DNA of 64,000 nt, taken from the NCBI RefSeq assembly GCF_000264905.1, contig NW_006763138.1, positions 290,834 through 354,833 of the forward strand, in the 5' to 3' direction. Below, in pieces: positions 60,099-64,000 of this stretch (its first letter is position 1; the number at the start of each line of letters is the position of its first letter). The position numbers and the translations under genes were made by a program. The notes under the pieces are model-generated. The model made no database searches, had not been told where the DNA came from, and saw only the letters and a program-made list of their open reading frames with translations. This DNA comes from Stereum hirsutum FP-91666 SS1. Its lineage: Eukaryota; Basidiomycota; Agaricomycetes; Russulales; Stereaceae.

Positions 60099-60824
60099 TG
60101 TTATGACTGGGCTTAAGCTAGGCTTAAGGGCAGCGTGGGTTTTGTGGTGTGGGGAACGATCGAGTCGTTCGGCGTCGTTGGCTTGGGCAATCAGCGAGGG
60201 GCTTTAGAGGTTCTGGCTCAGTTTGTCTAGACATGGCGTCTGGTCTAGAATCGAGTTCATTCAGATAAGGTGTCCTCTTCTGAGGCAGGCGTCCTGCTAG
60301 AGCTGATGTGGGTTCGAGGTTTCAATGGTCAAGCTCTTCTGTAGTTGATATTCAAGGGGTATCATCGTGAGGTCGTATAAGACAATATCGAAAATTCTGG
60401 GTGGATTCAACTGAAATACTGTAGGTACGGTACAAGTGAACAGGTTAGGGAGTCTCGACTACAGAGATCTGATATTTATGCTAATATAAGTTTGTGAGAA
60501 CTGCCACCTTCGCAGGATCTGCTATATCAGCTTACGAGTTCGTATGCAATGCCGAGCCAGAGTCAAGCCGAGCCAAGATTATACATGTCCAAAAGAACTA
60601 TTTATCCATAGTCCATCATACATGTCCAGAAAGATATCATATGTGTCCAAAGTAAGTATATGTGTTCATCAGAGCAGAAGACATGTTTATAGGATGTTTA
60701 AAGGGATTTTAAAGAGAATGGGTCGAGCCGAAGTCCGAGAGTATGCCGCCTCACTAGGAACATGGTAAAGGAAAAGAAAAGGAAAAGATATACGAGGTAA
60801 CAAAGAAAAAGAGTGTCCATAACA
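60099..60824 (-). mobile_element. LTR copy B, 3' LTR of a Gag-only element
   Basis: On the minus strand it begins TGTTAT (60824) and ends ATAACA (60099), perfect 6-nt inverted ends, 726 bp. Directly before its start lies a polypurine run (gaaggggggtaa), as expected upstream of a 3' LTR. The TATA string (gcataaatat) and the cttgtaccgtacctacag core match copies A and C. Confidence 0.76.
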
Positions 60825-60939
60825 TTACCCCCCTTCTACCTACGCATCAAGTTCGTCCTCAAACTTACCAGGGCCCGAGGCTCTCTACGTCCCAACCCTT
60901 GTTCAATGTTTGCACCTTTCACGTGTCTAACCTCGCCCA

Positions 60940-62066
60940 TCACTTCTTGTTTGTCTTTTTCGCGAGACTTGGGCATGTCCTCTTGCTATGACTATGATGC
61001 TTGCAGTACCAGCATTAACGAAGGTCGGCTGGTTCTCGTGATCGATGGATGACGGTGGCGTAGTAGGGTTTCTTAGCGGTCTGTCCAAAAAAAGCCAGGG
61101 TAAGGGGTATGGCATTGGTGTCAGTGCATAGGGTGTGCTTGTAACGAAGGTAACAACAGTGCTTGCAGATGGCTGGGCTGGGGTGGAAGCAGGCTTGGGT
61201 ACAGGGAGTGGGATGTAATCGAGTGGAAGGACGAGTATTCTGGGGGTGAGGTCAGGGAGGCTCGGGCTCCGCTTCCTCTTGCGCGTCTTCGTACATTTCA
61301 ACGTCAGTGTCATCTCCCTCTTGCTCTGCTCCTGCAGTATCTTCTGCACCACCTCCATTAGCGTCTTCCTCATCTTCATCATTGTCATTGTTGTCGCCAT
61401 TGTCATCGTCTCCTCCTCTATTGTTGCCATGCTCACTATGTGCTGCCTCCCTGTCTCGAGCGGCACGGGCGTGGGCAATGATTCCCTCAGCTCCCATGTC
61501 CTAGAGGGCCAGGGCGATGTCATTCTGTTCCCAATATCCGGCTCCAAGTTGTCTTTGCGCCAGGTTGAGTTCCTGCTTGCGTACTTCGACATGGGTAGAC
61601 TGGGCATCAACCTGAGCCTGGATCCGATGGTAGGCGAGGGCGTGCACCTGTATGTCAGAATTTGCAACTTGGGCGAGTACGTGGGTGTTGTTTCTGGTGT
61701 AGGTGAGGAAATCGTGAAAATAAATGCGGAGACAGGGTAAGATGGAGATAAGATAGTTAGAGGACTCCAAGGTGGACGTGGTTCCGCTATTGGAGATGGG
61801 CTGGAGTGGAACAGGGTTCTGCGGGGTAGGGTTATTAAGGGTAAGGGACGAGACCGAGTTATCGTTAATAGGAAACAATTGGGACAAAAGGGGGAAGGTG
61901 TTCAAAATGGTTGAGCCAGGGCTTTGGGTCAAGGTTGATAGAAAGGGGTCTGGGGGTGAGCTGTTACGATGGAAGTGGAAGGACGAGCTGGTATGATGAG
62001 AGTAGGAGAACAAGGGATATAGAGGGGTGGCATTTGGCCGTGAGCAGGTTCTTCGGGTTCGTGCAT
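60940..62066 (-). pseudogene. Gag-like gene with C-terminal CCHC zinc knuckle
   Basis: The minus-strand frame opens at 62066 (MHEPEEPAHGQ), just inside LTR C. It shifts to a second frame around 61950. That frame has a helical region (ALAYHRIQAQVDAQSTHVEV, ELNLAQRQLGAGYWEQNDIA) and meets a TAG at 61501. Beyond the stop come an Ala/Arg and acidic block (61497-61252), a Pro-rich stretch in a third frame, and finally CWYCKHHSHSKRTC, an exact CX2CX4HX4C knuckle (61014-60973), before a TGA at 60940-60942. Several frame breaks mean it is decayed unless introns repair some of them. No protease, reverse transcriptase or integrase lies between the two LTRs. Confidence 0.66.
60973..61014 (-). other. CCHC zinc-knuckle motif
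   Basis: CWYC-KHHS-H-SKRT-C fits CX2CX4HX4C exactly. It is followed by a basic tail and stop, the usual end of a retrotransposon nucleocapsid. Confidence 0.75.
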
Positions 62067-62096
62067 AGCACTTGCACCGTTAAGATCGACAGGGAT

Positions 62097-62800
62097 TGTT
62101 ACGACCGGGCTTAAGCTAGGCTTAAGGGTGGCGTCAGTTTTGTGAAGCGGGGAACGATCAAGTCGTTCGGTGCCGTCAGCTTGGGTGATCAGCGAGGGGC
62201 TTTGGAGGTTCTAGATCTGGGGTTCTGGCTCGGTTTGTCTAGACGCGGCGTCCGGTCTAGGATCGAGTTCGTTCAGATGAGGTGTCCTCTTCTGAGGCAG
62301 GTGTCCTGCTAGAGCTGATGTGGATTCAAGATTCTGATAATAAAGTTCTTCAGTAGTCGAGATTCGAGGGGTATCGTCTTGAGGTCGCGCAAGACGATAT
62401 CGAGAATTCTGGTGAATTCAACTGAAACACTGTAGGTACAATACAAGTGAACAGGTTAGCAAATCTCGACTACAAGGGTTCAATATTTATACTAGTACAA
62501 GTTCGTGAGAACTGCCACGTCATATAGGTCCGCCACATCAGCCTAAGAGTCTGTCTGCTCCGCCGAGCCAGAGCTAAGCCACGCCGTGGTAGTCCATATT
62601 CGAATAAGATATCGTGTCCGCAGTTCTTCCCTACGTGTCCAGCCAATTATCGTACGTGTTCGAAGTATGTATATGTGTCCAATGTAAGTATACGTGTCCG
62701 TCAGAGAAAGAGATATGTTTATAGAAAGGTTTAAAGGTATTTTAATGAAAAGGGGTTGAGCCGAAGTCCAGGAGTGCGTCCACCAGAGGATGTACCACCT
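62097..62800 (-). mobile_element. LTR copy C, 5' LTR of the Gag-only element
   Basis: Minus-strand copy of the same LTR. Its 3' end is cggtcgtaaca at 62097, 31 nt before the Gag-like ATG. TATA string gtataaatat near 62490. The 5' end cannot be fixed: the TGTTAT start seen in copy B is not visible, so it is truncated or diverged near 62800. No TGG-type primer-binding site follows the LTR. Confidence 0.68.
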
Positions 62801-64000
62801 TTATAAATGTACCTGATAGTAAGAAGGAGTTCCTTTACAAAGGTTCCTTTGGCCCAAGAATTATAAATGTCAGTACTGGGCTGGCTATTGGGGCAGCCGG
62901 GGGTGGTTCTGGGTGGCCGGGTGGCCCAGGGTGATGGGATAGGGCGTATGGGGGTGGTCCTAGGGGTAGGGTAGGGGGTAGGGGATGGGGTAGGGGTGCT
63001 GGGAAATGGGTAGGGCGGGTAGGTAGGGTGTATATGGTGGAACGGGCTGGGTTATGGATGGATAAAATGGAGAATATGGACAGAGATGATCGTAGGGTGA
63101 ATAGGGATAGAACGGTGGCCGATAAAAATACGGGAAAATGGTAGAATAATAGTAGGGATGCTAGGGTGGGGGTACTGGGTACCTGGGGGTAGATCGGTAG
63201 GGGAAACAGGGTGATCTGGGGGTATTTCGGTAACTTTGTGAGTTTTGTGAATTAGGACGAACGGATCGCATTGCCAGGTGTCATTTCGATGGAATTGACG
63301 TAAAAAACGTGAATTGTGGCCCGATTTCGGCAACATGAAGGAGGACGATTTCGGGGGTTCTGACTATTTGACAAACATTGATAAATGTATAAGATGGTCA
63401 AAATCAAGTTTTGAAGGAATCGGTCCATTCATTCCAAAGTTATAGCGTAAACGGTCAGCAAGATATCGCCCTAGCACGGTGGGAGGGGGTGGGCAGGCCA
63501 GAACTGGGGATATAGCGGTTCGATTGTCTTGGTTTTTGCTGTAATGGGTAGCCCCATATCAATACTAAGTGATGGGAAGCACACCGGACACAAAAACAAT
63601 GATCGTGGCCTTGGTAGTGGTGCCGCGTCTAGGGGAGGAGGAGGAGAACATCTACCCTGGGGGTGTTGCCATGGTTAGAATGTCTTGTGGTGTTGAAGTG
63701 ATGATTGGACAATATAGTTTGATGTTTGGGAAGTAGATCTACTGTGCAACATTAGTCAAAATTGTCCTGCACTAATTGTGGGGCGCTGAGGGGGTAAAAC
63801 AGCATATTGGGCCACAATATAATTACCGAAACACCAATTTACGCGTTTTTGGTACCGTTCTTGTTGTGGTAATTTAGTTTAAATGTACATAGACATTATA
63901 CAAGCACCAGAACCACCTCTGGTCGATTCTGAAGAAAGCAAACCATGTTTTTGATGGGGGAGCAGGTGCACATGTAGTATTGGGGGCGTATATGGACCAG
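62801..64000. other. G-run-rich and AT-rich terminal segment
   Basis: About 62920-63200 is dominated by runs of G on the plus strand (ggggtagggtagggggtagg, then further ggg/gggg blocks). The remaining 800 bp are AT-richer with no recognised gene or repeat. Confidence 0.5.

Noticed and set aside
63052..63336. 94-codon minus-strand frame rich in Pro/Ile/His
   Set aside because: It is the complement of the G-run tract; no family features.

Overview
The window is nuclear DNA of a basidiomycete fungus, most likely an Agaricomycete. The evidence is gene density, many short introns (about 45-70 nt, GT..AG with CTNA-type branch sites), frequent micro-exons, C-rich third codon positions in most genes, and basidiomycete-style proteins. 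Gene models below were built by hand by joining exons so that reading frame and family motifs are kept. Every joined model stays in frame to a stop, but exact boundaries are not confirmed by transcripts.

Left part (1-22031). ARG5,6 (arginine biosynthesis, 5' end cut by the window) is followed by three genes that could form a small oxidative or detoxification group: a secreted FAD oxidoreductase (BBE-like), a monocarboxylate-transporter-like MFS protein, and a microsomal-type epoxide hydrolase transcribed divergently from the transporter. Next come ribosomal protein uL23, a large Ser/Thr-rich single-pass surface protein with seven Cys-loop repeats, an RPAP3-like TPR co-chaperone, and DUG2 (WD40 plus M20 peptidase, glutathione breakdown). 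RPAP3 and DUG2 share a 178-bp divergent promoter.

Middle (22609-25519). A 2.9-kb segment has about 180-bp terminal inverted repeats built from CCCTGA hexamers. It carries no recognised transposase but does carry a broken piece resembling folylpolyglutamate/dihydrofolate synthase.

Central block (25894-56253). In order: a SAM methyltransferase with a probable GC-AG intron; a Sec14/CRAL-TRIO protein; the 26-exon cohesin loader SCC2; an unknown seven-TM protein; KGD1 (2-oxoglutarate dehydrogenase E1); a Cep57/Ppc89-like spindle-pole protein; BMS1 (ribosome biogenesis GTPase); a seven-TM DUF4203-like protein; and a class III CoA-transferase (SUGCT-like). These are mostly housekeeping genes in divergent or convergent pairs with short shared promoters.

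Right end (about 54850-64000). Base composition turns AT-rich inside the CoA-transferase gene and the rest is a mobile-element compartment. It holds a TA-flanked 402-bp MITE with a tRNA-like B box, a RecQ-type helicase remnant split by a 638-bp solo LTR with a 5-bp target duplication, three copies of another roughly 700-bp LTR, and a Gag-like gene with a CCHC knuckle. Two of those LTRs flank the Gag-like gene and a polypurine tract, which looks like a Gag-only LTR retrotransposon. The end of the window contains a G-run-rich tract.
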